From NCBI GenBank assembly GCA_025758045.1, contig CP107208.1, positions 992,001-1,056,000 of the forward strand: a stretch of 64,000 nt of DNA, read 5' to 3'. Positions within the stretch are counted from its first letter, which is position 1; each line of letters starts with the position of its first letter. The notes under the pieces are model-generated. The model did not search any database, had not been told where the DNA came from, and saw only the letters and a program-made list of their open reading frames with translations. This document shows, piece by piece, positions 44,781-53,937 of this stretch. This DNA comes from Oscillospiraceae bacterium (lineage in GTDB: Bacteria; Bacillota; Clostridia; Oscillospirales; Ruminococcaceae). The position numbers were made by a program, and so were the translations under genes.

Positions 44781-46892
44781 ATGAAAATGCGAAAATTTGC
44801 CGGCTTTATGCTGGCGGGCACCATGTTGCTGTCCACCCTGTCCGGGTGCGGCTCCACCATCGTGGACCAGGCGGGAAGCGCCGGGGCTGAATCTGCGGCC
44901 AGCAGCGAACAGACCCAGTCCACCGAGGACAAGACCGACCTCACCGAAAAGGTAAGCCTCAAAATCAACTATGCGGCCGGCAACAAGTCCCGTACCATCA
45001 CCTACAACCAGGAATCCCCCCTGACCCTGCCCGACGGCACCGTGTACACCGCCGGTATGCTCAAACCCATGTGGGACTATGTGGAAACGGCCCTTAACTG
45101 TGAACTCACCGATATCACAACCCAGGACCAGAAAGCCACTGAGATGATTGATATCGCCTCTACCACCAACTTCTCCGAGGCCAACATTTTTGGCGGTAAC
45201 TCTATTGCTGACGATCTGATGTACTACGGCACCGAAGGCAAATTCGTCAATCTCAGCGACATGATGGCCCAGGGCTATATGCCCAACTTTAAGGCCTATC
45301 TGGATGCCAATCCCGATGTAAAAACCGCCATCACTGCATATGACGGCAACATCTACCACGCACCCTATATTGCAGAGTTGAACAACTTTGCCCGCAGCTT
45401 CAGCCTGCGGCAGTCTTGGGTGACTATGCTGCTGGATGATCCCAACGCGGCTTACGATACCAACGGCGAGTTTGAAGTCTACTACGATGGCTTCTATGTG
45501 GGCGACAACACCCGCGGAGGCGACAACGGCGGCACCGTGACTCCTAAAGAAGGCGTTGAAATCACGAAGAAAACTGATCAGAGCATCATTGAGATCCAGA
45601 ACGAACTGGCTGTGAAGAATGGTGAGACCCTCACCAAGGCCATGGTGCAGTACATCAATGACAACTATGACTACGAAAAGCCCTCTGAGCTGTTTCTGGG
45701 TGAAAAGGCAGCCTATGACATCGACGAGCTCATTGCGCTGATGCGCTGCATCAAGGCCAATCCCACCTATCTGACACAGGGTAAGGCGGACACCGTGTGG
45801 CCCATGTTTACCCGCCAGTCTTCCTACCGGGAAGATCTGCTGCGTCTGTCCACCTATTTTGACGGTGTGAAGGCACACAGCGCCGACAGCTATACTTCCC
45901 GTTGGTATATCGATGAAACCGGTACCCTGCAGTATACCTACTCCACCGAGGGTATGTACGATGTGCTGTGCTACCTGTCGGATATGGAGGCCGAGGGCCT
46001 GATTTATTCCGATTGTTATGATCTGACCAACAAGACCAATTTCCGCAGCACCCTGTGGGGCACTGACGAGAGCGAAGCGCCCGCTTATGGCTTTATCACC
46101 TTTGACTGGCAGGCTTCTTCCACTGCTGATTCCCTTAACAAGGACATCGTGGTGGTGCTGCCCCCGGTGGCCAAGGTGAACGGCGTGTGGCAGTATTATA
46201 TCGACAATGGCCGCGCCATCAAGCCTGATGGCTGGTCCATCTCTGTAGCCGGCTGCGCCACCGATGCTGAGCTGTACCGCTCCTGCGCTCTGCTGGACTA
46301 CTTCTTCACCGAAGAAGGCTCCACCCTGCAGAACTACGGCCTGCCCATGTTCCTGAAGGAAAACGAGACCTATACCGGACCCGATGGCAAGGAATATCCC
46401 CAGTACACCGATTGGGTGATGGAGACCTGCGCTTCCGTGGCCAAGGGCGACCTTTCCACTTTCCTGCGCGACTGGCTGGGTTGCCTGATTCCCATCGGCT
46501 ACCAGAAGGATATCGGCTTCGAATACCAGTATACCTCCGAGCGTGGATTTGAAGGCTGGGAGCTGCTGCAGAATTCCACCACACACTTTGCCACCTACGC
46601 GGGCGAAGGTATCAAGGGTGATAACCCCAACTATTACAAGATGGTTCCTCCTGTGTTCTCTTTGACGCTGCGTCAGAAGGAGGCTATTTCCGAAACCACT
46701 ACCATGGGTATGGAAGATCTGAGCGAGGAGATGTTCAACATCGTGCGGTACAATGCCAAGGGGAATGCTCCGAACGGCATCTCCATTCCGGCCGATTACA
46801 ACGAATATCTGGCTGCATTTGAAGCAAGAAACCTGGATGCGTATGTTACTGCCTATCAGCAGGCATATCAGGTGATGACCGCGGCCCAATAA
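44781..46892 (+). CDS. Lipoprotein solute-binding protein, AlgQ-like role
   Basis: This 703-residue extracellular solute-binding lipoprotein captures substrate for the ABC importer. The signal peptide ends in LSGC with Cys23. A Ser/Glu-rich linker follows to residue 55. The rest is the two-lobed fold of family 1-type sugar-binding proteins, with acidic and aromatic residues suited to oligosaccharide binding (for example GIYHAPYIAELNN-like segment near residue 190). It is longer than Sphingomonas AlgQ proteins (about 500 residues), which may reflect larger oligomers. A strong hairpin follows the gene. Confidence 0.88.
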   Translation: MKMRKFAGFMLAGTMLLSTLSGCGSTIVDQAGSAGAESAASSEQTQSTEDKTDLTEKVSLKINYAAGNKSRTITYNQESPLTLPDGTVYTAGMLKPMWDYVETALNCELTDITTQDQKATEMIDIASTTNFSEANIFGGNSIADDLMYYGTEGKFVNLSDMMAQGYMPNFKAYLDANPDVKTAITAYDGNIYHAPYIAELNNFARSFSLRQSWVTMLLDDPNAAYDTNGEFEVYYDGFYVGDNTRGGDNGGTVTPKEGVEITKKTDQSIIEIQNELAVKNGETLTKAMVQYINDNYDYEKPSELFLGEKAAYDIDELIALMRCIKANPTYLTQGKADTVWPMFTRQSSYREDLLRLSTYFDGVKAHSADSYTSRWYIDETGTLQYTYSTEGMYDVLCYLSDMEAEGLIYSDCYDLTNKTNFRSTLWGTDESEAPAYGFITFDWQASSTADSLNKDIVVVLPPVAKVNGVWQYYIDNGRAIKPDGWSISVAGCATDAELYRSCALLDYFFTEEGSTLQNYGLPMFLKENETYTGPDGKEYPQYTDWVMETCASVAKGDLSTFLRDWLGCLIPIGYQKDIGFEYQYTSERGFEGWELLQNSTTHFATYAGEGIKGDNPNYYKMVPPVFSLTLRQKEAISETTTMGMEDLSEEMFNIVRYNAKGNAPNGISIPADYNEYLAAFEARNLDAYVTAYQQAYQVMTAAQ

Positions 46893-46905
46893 TTGTGCGC
46901 GTGCT

Positions 46906-46935
46906 GTTTCGGGGAGACCTCGGTCTCCCCGAAAC
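46906..46935 (+). promoter_or_regulatory. Intercistronic RNA hairpin after the solute-binding protein gene
   Basis: GTTTCGGGGAGACC and GGTCTCCCCGAAAC form a perfect 14-pair stem with a two-base loop TC. There is no T run after it, so it is more likely an mRNA stabiliser that keeps solute-binding protein mRNA abundant than a terminator. Confidence 0.75.
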
Positions 46936-46955
46936 AAACAATGGAGGGCTTGACT

Positions 46956-47492
46956 ATGAAAAAAATATTTCGGGGACAGGTTATTCTGTCGGCCGTATAC
47001 ACAGTGACGGCCGTTGTGGTATTCCTGTACACCTTGGTATTCATGACCGAATACAACGACCTGTTTGGACTGAAAATGCCTCAAAACAAACAAATCGCCC
47101 AGTTTTACGAGGTGATCCTGCAGGGATTCAACCGGCAGATCCTGGTGTGGGCCATTGTGGGAATTATCGGTATTTTGATGATTGTTCTTTTGGAGATCCG
47201 CACAGCTGTGCCGGACCGCTTTGCGGCTGCTGTGATGACGGTGTATATGGGCTGCTGCTGCTTTGGCGCCGTGAACGCCATTCGCAACATTCTCGCCATC
47301 TGGGCGTATTACAAGGGACTGGATTTTCAGTATCTGTACGCTGACGGAATCACCGGGTATGAACTCAAATTTACTACGTTTCAGGTGGGTATCGGGATAT
47401 ATAGTGTGCAGATTATTGTCTGCGTAGCTTTTGCGGCGGTGCTGCTGCTCAGCCATATCCGATACAAAAAACTGCAGAAGGGAGGCGCCTGA
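46956..47492 (+). CDS. Small four-span membrane protein A of the alginate operon
   Basis: This 178-residue protein is not recognised. It has four hydrophobic spans, at about residues 8-28, 65-80, 90-115 and 145-165. A CCCFGAV segment lies in the third span. GGAGG lies ahead of the ATG. The stop is two bases from the next gene, which encodes another four-span protein. Both lie between the solute-binding protein and the ATPase gene, so a role in uptake or in stabilising the transporter is possible. No family name is claimed. Confidence 0.72.
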   Translation: MKKIFRGQVILSAVYTVTAVVVFLYTLVFMTEYNDLFGLKMPQNKQIAQFYEVILQGFNRQILVWAIVGIIGILMIVLLEIRTAVPDRFAAAVMTVYMGCCCFGAVNAIRNILAIWAYYKGLDFQYLYADGITGYELKFTTFQVGIGIYSVQIIVCVAFAAVLLLSHIRYKKLQKGGA

Positions 47493-47493
47493 T

Positions 47494-47940
47494 ATGAAGC
47501 CGGATATTTCGGAAAAAGAGAAAAAGGTATATGTTACCCTCTATAAAAAGGATGCGCCTTCCTACGCCATGATCTTGCTGGCCACCCTGTTGGAATTTGT
47601 GTATGTGGTGAGTATTCTGGACGTGATGCCGGTTACCTTTATGATGGGCGTTGCGGTGATCGTGAACATTTTCCTTTTGTTCTTGCTGTTTACCTGTGCG
47701 GTGAAGGTGAATGTGTACGAAATACCTTGGGCAGCAGTTAGTCTGATTGTGGGCGGTTATATGCTGCTTCGTCAGTTTGTGCTGGTACCCTTTGTGCTAC
47801 AGCCTTATGACCGTGAGCAGATCATCCTGGTCGCCAACCTAGCGGGAGCGGCTTTGTTGTTTGCTGCTGGTGGCAACAGCCTGCGCAAAAGCTCCAAACG
47901 ACGCCGGCTGCAGAAGCAGCTGGCACATCCGAACCAGTAA
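47494..47940 (+). CDS. Small four-span membrane protein B of the alginate operon
   Basis: This 148-residue protein is not recognised. It starts with a charged segment (KPDISEKEKKVYVTLYKKD) and then shows four hydrophobic spans, ending in a basic tail (RKSSKRRRLQKQL). It lies immediately after protein A and 17 bases before the ATPase gene. It may form a heteromer with protein A. Confidence 0.72.
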   Translation: MKPDISEKEKKVYVTLYKKDAPSYAMILLATLLEFVYVVSILDVMPVTFMMGVAVIVNIFLLFLLFTCAVKVNVYEIPWAAVSLIVGGYMLLRQFVLVPFVLQPYDREQIILVANLAGAALLFAAGGNSLRKSSKRRRLQKQLAHPNQ

Positions 47941-47957
47941 ATGATGGAGGCATACAG

Positions 47958-49061
47958 ATGGGAAAAATACAGTTTCAGAATGTAAACAAGGTGTATCCCA
48001 ATGGGTTTCATGCCATCCATGATTTCAATCTGGATGTGGATGACGGCGAGTTTATCGTCTTTGTGGGACCATCCGGCTGTGGAAAATCCACCGTTCTGCG
48101 CATGCTGGCGGGCCTGGAGGAGATCACCTCCGGCAAGCTGCTGTTGGACGGCAAGGTGATCAACAACCGTCCTCCAGTGGAGCGGGATATTGCCATCGTA
48201 TTTCAGGATTACGCGCTGTACGGCAATTTGTCGGTGTACGACAATGTGGGTATCAGCATGAAGGTGCAGCACCAGAAGGACACGGCCATCTATGACAAGG
48301 TCCAACAGGCGGCGGCAACGGTGGATATCCAGCAATATCTCAACCGGCTGCCGGGGCAGCTTTCTGGTGGACAGAAACAGCGGGTGGCTCTGGCACGTTC
48401 CATCATTCGTCATCCCAAGGCATTCCTGATGGATGAGCCGCTGTCCAATCTGGATGCAAAACTGCGCAACAGCACCCGCATCGAGATCGTAAAGCTGCAG
48501 AGAAGCCTAAAGGTGACTACTATTTACGTCACACATGACCAGACCGAGGCCATGACCATGGCTGACCGTATGGTGGTGATGAAGGAAGGTGTGGTGCAGC
48601 AGGTGGGTACGCCCCGGGAAATTTACGGACTGCCGGTGAATATGTTTGTGGCGGGATTTATCGGCTCGCCCCAGATCAATTTTATCCGCGGCAAGTTGGA
48701 AGGGGAAACCTTCGTGTGCGGTGAAAATCGGTTGCGTCTCGCCCCTTGGGCAGCCCACAAGCTGGAGGCCTGGAGCTCCAAGGAAGTGATCCTGGGTTTA
48801 CATCCCGAGGTGTTCAGCCTTGCAGAAGAGGCCGGCGATGGTACTTTCAAGGCGGATTTTGTGGCTAAAGAATTTATGGGCAGCCATCTCATCATCCACG
48901 CGCAGATTCAGCAGCAGGATGTACAGTGCCGTATCGACGATACATCGGCCTGCTTTGGCGGCCGGCTGTATCTCAAGCCGGATATGTCCCGGGCGCATTT
49001 CTTCGATGCCGAAACGGGCGAAGCGATCTTACATATGGAAGCAGGTGACGACCATGCGTGA
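47958..49061 (+). CDS. ABC transporter ATPase, MsmK/UgpC/AlgS-like
   Basis: This 367-residue ATPase energises sugar import. Walker A is GPSGCGKST at residues 37-45, the signature is LSGGQKQR and Walker B is AFLMDEPLSNLD. A C-terminal TOBE/MalK-type regulatory domain is present (residues 235-367). This domain organisation is that of AlgS and MsmK. It completes the AlgM1-M2-Q-S set of the locus. GGAGG precedes the ATG, and the stop overlaps the next gene by eight bases. Confidence 0.92.
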   Translation: MGKIQFQNVNKVYPNGFHAIHDFNLDVDDGEFIVFVGPSGCGKSTVLRMLAGLEEITSGKLLLDGKVINNRPPVERDIAIVFQDYALYGNLSVYDNVGISMKVQHQKDTAIYDKVQQAAATVDIQQYLNRLPGQLSGGQKQRVALARSIIRHPKAFLMDEPLSNLDAKLRNSTRIEIVKLQRSLKVTTIYVTHDQTEAMTMADRMVVMKEGVVQQVGTPREIYGLPVNMFVAGFIGSPQINFIRGKLEGETFVCGENRLRLAPWAAHKLEAWSSKEVILGLHPEVFSLAEEAGDGTFKADFVAKEFMGSHLIIHAQIQQQDVQCRIDDTSACFGGRLYLKPDMSRAHFFDAETGEAILHMEAGDDHA

Positions 49062-49479
49062 ACTGAAAGAAAACATCCATATCCAGACAGTGGCCAAACT
49101 GCTCATTGCAGTGGCAGCGATTGCGCATCTGATTTTCACCTATGTGCACACCAGCGCTCTGCTGCTGCTGGAAAATCAGATATGCGGATTCATCATGTTT
49201 CTGTTTGTGCTGTTGGGGTTGGTTACTCTGTTTGAATCCACCCAAGTGCATGTGAGCCGTTCCTTTGCGGGATACGCTACTATCGCTCTGTGTGCGGCCA
49301 CTGTGGGCATGGGGGCAGACTTGGTATCTATTTATCAAACAGCTATCCGTACCCAAAATTCGCTGGAACCAGCCATGGTATACAAGGCAGTATGGTTTAG
49401 CCTGGCACTTATGGCTATGTTCGCTCTGTCCGGTGTTCTGCTTTTGATCGACACATGCAGAAAGCATACGGAAAGGTAA
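49054..49479 (+). CDS. Small four-span membrane protein C of the alginate operon
   Basis: This 141-residue protein is not recognised. The ATG at 49054 overlaps the ATPase gene; an open frame runs upstream but there only repeats the ATPase gene in another frame. Four hydrophobic spans are seen (about residues 14-34, 42-62, 72-92 and 108-132). A partner of similar size is encoded six bases downstream. Confidence 0.7.
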   Translation: MRELKENIHIQTVAKLLIAVAAIAHLIFTYVHTSALLLLENQICGFIMFLFVLLGLVTLFESTQVHVSRSFAGYATIALCAATVGMGADLVSIYQTAIRTQNSLEPAMVYKAVWFSLALMAMFALSGVLLLIDTCRKHTER

Positions 49480-49485
49480 GGAAAA

Positions 49486-50001
49486 ATGGATAAAAAGCAT
49501 ACTCGTCGCAAAAAAATCTCAGACAATGCCAAAGCCACGCTGCTGCGCTGGTGGATTGTGGGCATGTGCTATTTTATGATTGGCTTCGGTACCCAGGCAG
49601 GGGGATACACCAGTCCCATCGACCTGATCTTTTTCCTGGGAGTGGGTATCGGCCTTGTTACCATTGTGGTGTACAATCCCATCGCGTACAATGTATTTGA
49701 CATCGTGCGGGGCGGTGAGATTGTAAACCACAGGTACCGCAACAAAAAGGGCTGGCAGCGGGCTTTGCAGACACTGGGCGACTTGGGGTTGAGTATGCTG
49801 GTGGTGATTTTGGTATATCTCAGCTACCAAAATATCAACCTGTTTCTAGTCGGTTTGCTAGGGCTGTCCCCAGAAACGGTGGTGGTGGCTGGCGAACCCT
49901 TCGGATTTGCCACCCTTTATACTCTGTTTTACAGTGCCATCACCGGCCTGACAGACAAACTGCGGGCGATCCGCACCGGTTCTGCTGCGGTATGTAAGTA
50001 A
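49486..50001 (+). CDS. Small membrane protein D of the alginate operon
   Basis: This 171-residue protein is not recognised. It begins with a basic segment (DKKHTRRKKISDNAK) and shows four hydrophobic spans, one ending in YNPIAYNVFD. A basic loop (NHRYRNKKGWQRALQ) lies in the middle. It precedes the first lyase gene by 16 bases. With A, B and C it forms an unexplained set of four membrane proteins in two pairs around the ATPase gene. Confidence 0.7.
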   Translation: MDKKHTRRKKISDNAKATLLRWWIVGMCYFMIGFGTQAGGYTSPIDLIFFLGVGIGLVTIVVYNPIAYNVFDIVRGGEIVNHRYRNKKGWQRALQTLGDLGLSMLVVILVYLSYQNINLFLVGLLGLSPETVVVAGEPFGFATLYTLFYSAITGLTDKLRAIRTGSAAVCK

Positions 50002-50017
50002 AAAGAAGGTGAATCGA

Positions 50018-51994
50018 TTGATATTTATCGGTGATTTGAAACCCTATTGCCTGCAGCTGGATACCAGTCGTGCTATGCAGTACAAGCGTCTGCTGGAACA
50101 GGCCGACCGATACAAGCAGATGGAGCTGCCTCTGGAACATCCTAAGGAAAGCACAACATATATGGGCATTGCAATTGCTAACCTGGCCCTGGCCTACCGA
50201 CTCAGCGGCAGCGAACAGTATCTGCAGGATGCCAAGCGGTTTATGAACACGGTGCTGTCCTATGAAAAATGGGGAAATGCCCATCTGGTAAATGTAGATT
50301 TATCCGCGTCCTGGATATTGTTTGGCCTTTCTCTGGGGTACGACTGGTTGAAGCCCTATCTTTCCGAAGAGGAAAAGCAGCGGATCTTCTGTAAGATCCG
50401 TCACCATGCTAAGGTGATGTTCGACTATCGCCGTGATACCTACGGCAGCGGTTGGTCCACCAACTTTTACCAGAACCACAACTGGATCAACATGACGGGA
50501 CTGGCTGCCGCCGGCTATGCCATGCAGGGACAGGCTGAGGAAGCCGATACATATATAAAGGAAGCCAAAGAGGACTTTGCCCGGGTGTTTGACTTGATGG
50601 CAGAGGACGGTTCCAACTACGAGGGCGTCACCTATTGGCGCTACGGCGGCATGTGGCTGTTTGTCTATGCTCATCTGCTGAAGGTGCAGGAAGGAATCGA
50701 TTATTTCCAATCCAGCCCCTACTTGAAAAACACCTTTTATTATCGACTGTACCAGTGCAACGGTGATTTTACCCGGCAGATGAACTACGGCGACTGCCAC
50801 GACCGTTACAGCAGCCATCCGGTCTGTGTTTACTACAAGGTAGCGGCGGAATACCGCAACGGCCATGCCCAGAAGTTGGGAAATATGGTGGTGAAGGAAT
50901 TCCTTGCTCAGGAAGCTGCCAACAGCAAGGTGAAGCCCGGAATTCTGCCCGAAGCGATTTTCGAGTTTTTGTGGTACGACCCCTCGGTGGAAGAGCGGGA
51001 GTTTGACGATTTGCCCCTGGCTCGGTATTTTGAGGATTTGGGTCTGCTGGCTCTGCGCAGCAGTTGGCAGCGGGACGCCCGGGTGTTTTCCATCAAGTGC
51101 GGCGCGCCGGGAGGCGCCAAGCAATGGAGGGAAGGCTGGAAGATCCTGCAAGACGAGGGGATCGATCTGTTTTCTTTGTCTCACCATCACCCCGACAATT
51201 TGTCCTATATTTTTGCCAGCGGCGGCGAATATTTCACCTGTGAGGACGGTTACAACCGCAATCTGATGCCGGATAACCACAATGTCCTGCTGGTGGATGG
51301 TAGATATACCGACGCCCAGGACGTCAACGACGTCTATATGACCAGTGTGGAGCAGCGGCAGAAGGAAGAGGGAAAAGACTTTTCCCCCGAAAGCTACGGC
51401 GGTTTTGTTTCCTGCGTTAAGGTAGAGGGAAACCTGGCCGTTTACCGGGGCGAGACGGCAGGGGTGTATCCCCGCCATATGCAGATGCAGGAGGTAAGCC
51501 GGGTGCTGGTGACCGACGGTTTGGGCTTCTGGCTGTTTGCGGATATTTTCAACAGCCAAAAGAGCCATATCTATTCGGTCATTTGCAACACCGATCCGCT
51601 GCCCTGTCCCCAAGAAAAAGGATACCGGTATCCCATGGAGACAGGAGATATCCGATACCAGGTATTTTCCAGCGCACCGACAGAGACGCGGCAGTATGAA
51701 CAGCAGGTGGTCAGTGTGATGACCACCCAGGAACAGGACAAGCTGTGCCGCACCTGCATCCATACCCTGTCTACCGATTCCCAGACCCCCCAGACCAGCC
51801 AAGTATTCTTTGAGTGTTTTACTTTTGCCGGCAGCGAGGCCAAGGTTTGCTGCCAGCAGGGAATGCTTCACCTGGAATGGAACGGCAACGTATACAAGCT
51901 GACGGTGGGGGAATACGATGCCGGCGTTGGCCGCAGTCCGGTGCGTCTGCGGGTGACCAGGGATGGAGCAGAAACGGCGGAGTATTCGCTGTAA
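50018..51994 (+). CDS. Heparinase II/III-fold lyase, candidate oligoalginate lyase
   Basis: This 658-residue protein has an alpha/alpha toroid plus C-terminal beta-sandwich of the heparinase II/III type, related to PL15, PL17 and PL12-like lyases. Candidate catalytic residues lie in NHNWINMTG (His154, Asn155) and NYEGVTYWRYG (Tyr201, Tyr206, Tyr209). The C-terminal HHHPDNLSYIF motif (His389-Asp393) is typical of metal-binding in this fold. There is no signal peptide, so it should act in the cytoplasm on imported oligomers. The start was put at TTG 50018, eight bases after AGAAGG. Alginate as substrate is inferred from neighbours. Confidence 0.83.
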   Translation: MIFIGDLKPYCLQLDTSRAMQYKRLLEQADRYKQMELPLEHPKESTTYMGIAIANLALAYRLSGSEQYLQDAKRFMNTVLSYEKWGNAHLVNVDLSASWILFGLSLGYDWLKPYLSEEEKQRIFCKIRHHAKVMFDYRRDTYGSGWSTNFYQNHNWINMTGLAAAGYAMQGQAEEADTYIKEAKEDFARVFDLMAEDGSNYEGVTYWRYGGMWLFVYAHLLKVQEGIDYFQSSPYLKNTFYYRLYQCNGDFTRQMNYGDCHDRYSSHPVCVYYKVAAEYRNGHAQKLGNMVVKEFLAQEAANSKVKPGILPEAIFEFLWYDPSVEEREFDDLPLARYFEDLGLLALRSSWQRDARVFSIKCGAPGGAKQWREGWKILQDEGIDLFSLSHHHPDNLSYIFASGGEYFTCEDGYNRNLMPDNHNVLLVDGRYTDAQDVNDVYMTSVEQRQKEEGKDFSPESYGGFVSCVKVEGNLAVYRGETAGVYPRHMQMQEVSRVLVTDGLGFWLFADIFNSQKSHIYSVICNTDPLPCPQEKGYRYPMETGDIRYQVFSSAPTETRQYEQQVVSVMTTQEQDKLCRTCIHTLSTDSQTPQTSQVFFECFTFAGSEAKVCCQQGMLHLEWNGNVYKLTVGEYDAGVGRSPVRLRVTRDGAETAEYSL

Positions 51995-52022
51995 ACGCTG
52001 TGCAGAGAAAGAGGAACCAACT

Positions 52023-53909
52023 ATGAACTATGTAAACGACCGGTTCTGTGAACTGGTACAACTGCCCCGCAACCGTCAGGCGATTCTGGCGATGAAGAAG
52101 GACGTAGATGACTTTCTGCCCTCCTTCTGCGATTCGCCCGCCAAGCTGAGCCGATGGGGGCACCACTATTTTTGTGATGACGATGGCGGCAGGCTGATTT
52201 TTGATTTGAATTCGCCCCACAGCCACCGGTGTGAGATCTGCGGAAAGGTATATTCCAACGATGTGCAGGATGGCGTGTGGGTCACCTTCTATCGCAACCG
52301 GGCTGTGGTTTTGGCTCTGGTTTCGGCTGCGGTATACAAGGCCACCGGTGAGACAAAATACCGGGACTACGCTTTGCAGGTGATCGATTTTTACGCGGCT
52401 CATTACCATGAGTTCGTGCTGCACAACAAGGAAAACAAGATTTTTGACAGCTACGAAACCATGAAGTGGGGATGCGGAAAAATGATGCCTCAGGGCCTGA
52501 ATGAGGCCATCGTAGCTATCCGCTTTATCCAGACCATTGAGATTTTGCGCCCTGAACTGGAGCAGGAATGGCTGGAAAATGTGCACCGCAAGCTTTTCCG
52601 GGAGATGTTCCGGCTGCTGGCTCCCCAGGCGGTGGAGATCCACAATATCAGCTGCTGGTCGCTGGCTGCCATCGGTGTGATGGGTCTTGCCATGAAGGAT
52701 CAGGAGATGATCGATTACGCCTTCACCAGCCCCTTTAATATCCGGCGTCAGCTGGCCGAGGGTGTGACTGCCGACGGCTTCTGGTACGAAGGCTCCATCC
52801 ACTACAACTTCTTTTTGTTGGAGGGCGTTTCTTATCTGTTCCTCTTCAGCAAGATTTACGGGTATGATTTTGGCCAGGAGAGCACAGCGATTTTTGAACG
52901 GATGTTTGAGAAAGCCTACGAATACGCCTTTGACAACCTGTATCTGCCCAATCCCAACGACGGTTGGCCCAATTTGAATCTGCGCACATTCAGCTATGTG
53001 TATCACACCGCCGCCCGGGCCTTTGGCGAAAAGAGCAAGGTGGGCAATCTGCTAAAAATCATTGAGAACGACCCCAATCCTCGCACCACTCTGCCCCTTT
53101 CGGAGCCTTATTACTGCTGCGGGACAGTGTGTCTGGAACAGCTGCTGTTCAACATCGATTTTGATTACAGCGATTACCGGCCGGTGGCCCATGTCTCCAA
53201 TACATTCCCCACCTCCAACTTTGCCATGCTGCGCAACAACAACTGGAATGTGTTTGTGAAATATGGCCTCAACGGCAAATCTCATGCCCATCCGGATATT
53301 ATGAACATCGAGGTGATGTATAAAGATCAGCGCATTTCTCGGGATCTTTCCAATGCGGGTTACCAGTCCCGGCTGTGCAACGAGTGGCATCGAAAGACCT
53401 TGTCTCATAATACCGTATGCTGGAACGGCCAGGATATCACTTCGGTGCATCCGGGCAAGTGCCTGCACTTTGATGCAGACAGCTTTTCGGGTTTGGCATT
53501 GGATGTCTACGAGGGTATTGATTACCAGCGCAACCTGCACATTACCGAGGATTCCCTGGTGGATGAATTCCTGGTCCAGGGTAAGCCAGGGGTATACGAT
53601 TATGTATTCCATCTGGAACCCCAGCTTCAGCTGGAATGTGAGATGCCGTTGGAGGATGCCAGTCTGGGCTTTTCGGAAAATGGCTACCAGCATGTGGAGG
53701 AAACCAAAAAGGTGCTGGTTTTGGGGGATAAAGCAGTTCTCTGGGCTGTCTTTGGCGAACTGCGGATGAAGATAGAACTGCAGCTGGAAAATGGACAGGA
53801 GCTGTTCCTCCTTAAAACCAAGGATAATCCTGTCAACCAGACTCGCCGTAGCATTCTTGTGCGGGCGAGGGGAGAAAAGGTACGTTACAGCATGCAGCTT
53901 ACTGTTTGA
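52023..53909 (+). CDS. Heparinase II/III-fold exolyase, PL15-like
   Basis: This 628-residue protein is a second heparinase II/III-type lyase. The N-terminal toroid carries HNISCWS (His207, Asn208) and GFWYEGSIHYNFF (Tyr255, His260, Tyr261), a signature of the PL15/PL17 oligoalginate lyases. The C-terminal GKSHAHPDIMNIEV segment (His421, His423, Asp425) supplies the metal site. No signal peptide is present. It would cut oligomers to unsaturated monomers in the cytoplasm. The two lyases differ in sequence, so they may prefer different oligomers or M/G blocks. GAGG precedes the ATG. Confidence 0.83.
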   Translation: MNYVNDRFCELVQLPRNRQAILAMKKDVDDFLPSFCDSPAKLSRWGHHYFCDDDGGRLIFDLNSPHSHRCEICGKVYSNDVQDGVWVTFYRNRAVVLALVSAAVYKATGETKYRDYALQVIDFYAAHYHEFVLHNKENKIFDSYETMKWGCGKMMPQGLNEAIVAIRFIQTIEILRPELEQEWLENVHRKLFREMFRLLAPQAVEIHNISCWSLAAIGVMGLAMKDQEMIDYAFTSPFNIRRQLAEGVTADGFWYEGSIHYNFFLLEGVSYLFLFSKIYGYDFGQESTAIFERMFEKAYEYAFDNLYLPNPNDGWPNLNLRTFSYVYHTAARAFGEKSKVGNLLKIIENDPNPRTTLPLSEPYYCCGTVCLEQLLFNIDFDYSDYRPVAHVSNTFPTSNFAMLRNNNWNVFVKYGLNGKSHAHPDIMNIEVMYKDQRISRDLSNAGYQSRLCNEWHRKTLSHNTVCWNGQDITSVHPGKCLHFDADSFSGLALDVYEGIDYQRNLHITEDSLVDEFLVQGKPGVYDYVFHLEPQLQLECEMPLEDASLGFSENGYQHVEETKKVLVLGDKAVLWAVFGELRMKIELQLENGQELFLLKTKDNPVNQTRRSILVRARGEKVRYSMQLTV

Positions 53910-53937
53910 AATCAAACCATATGGGAGGCAATTAAGT

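Noticed and set aside
44706..47456. A 916-codon open frame on the minus strand.
   Set aside because: It is antisense to the solute-binding protein and permease genes. No family pattern or ribosome site.
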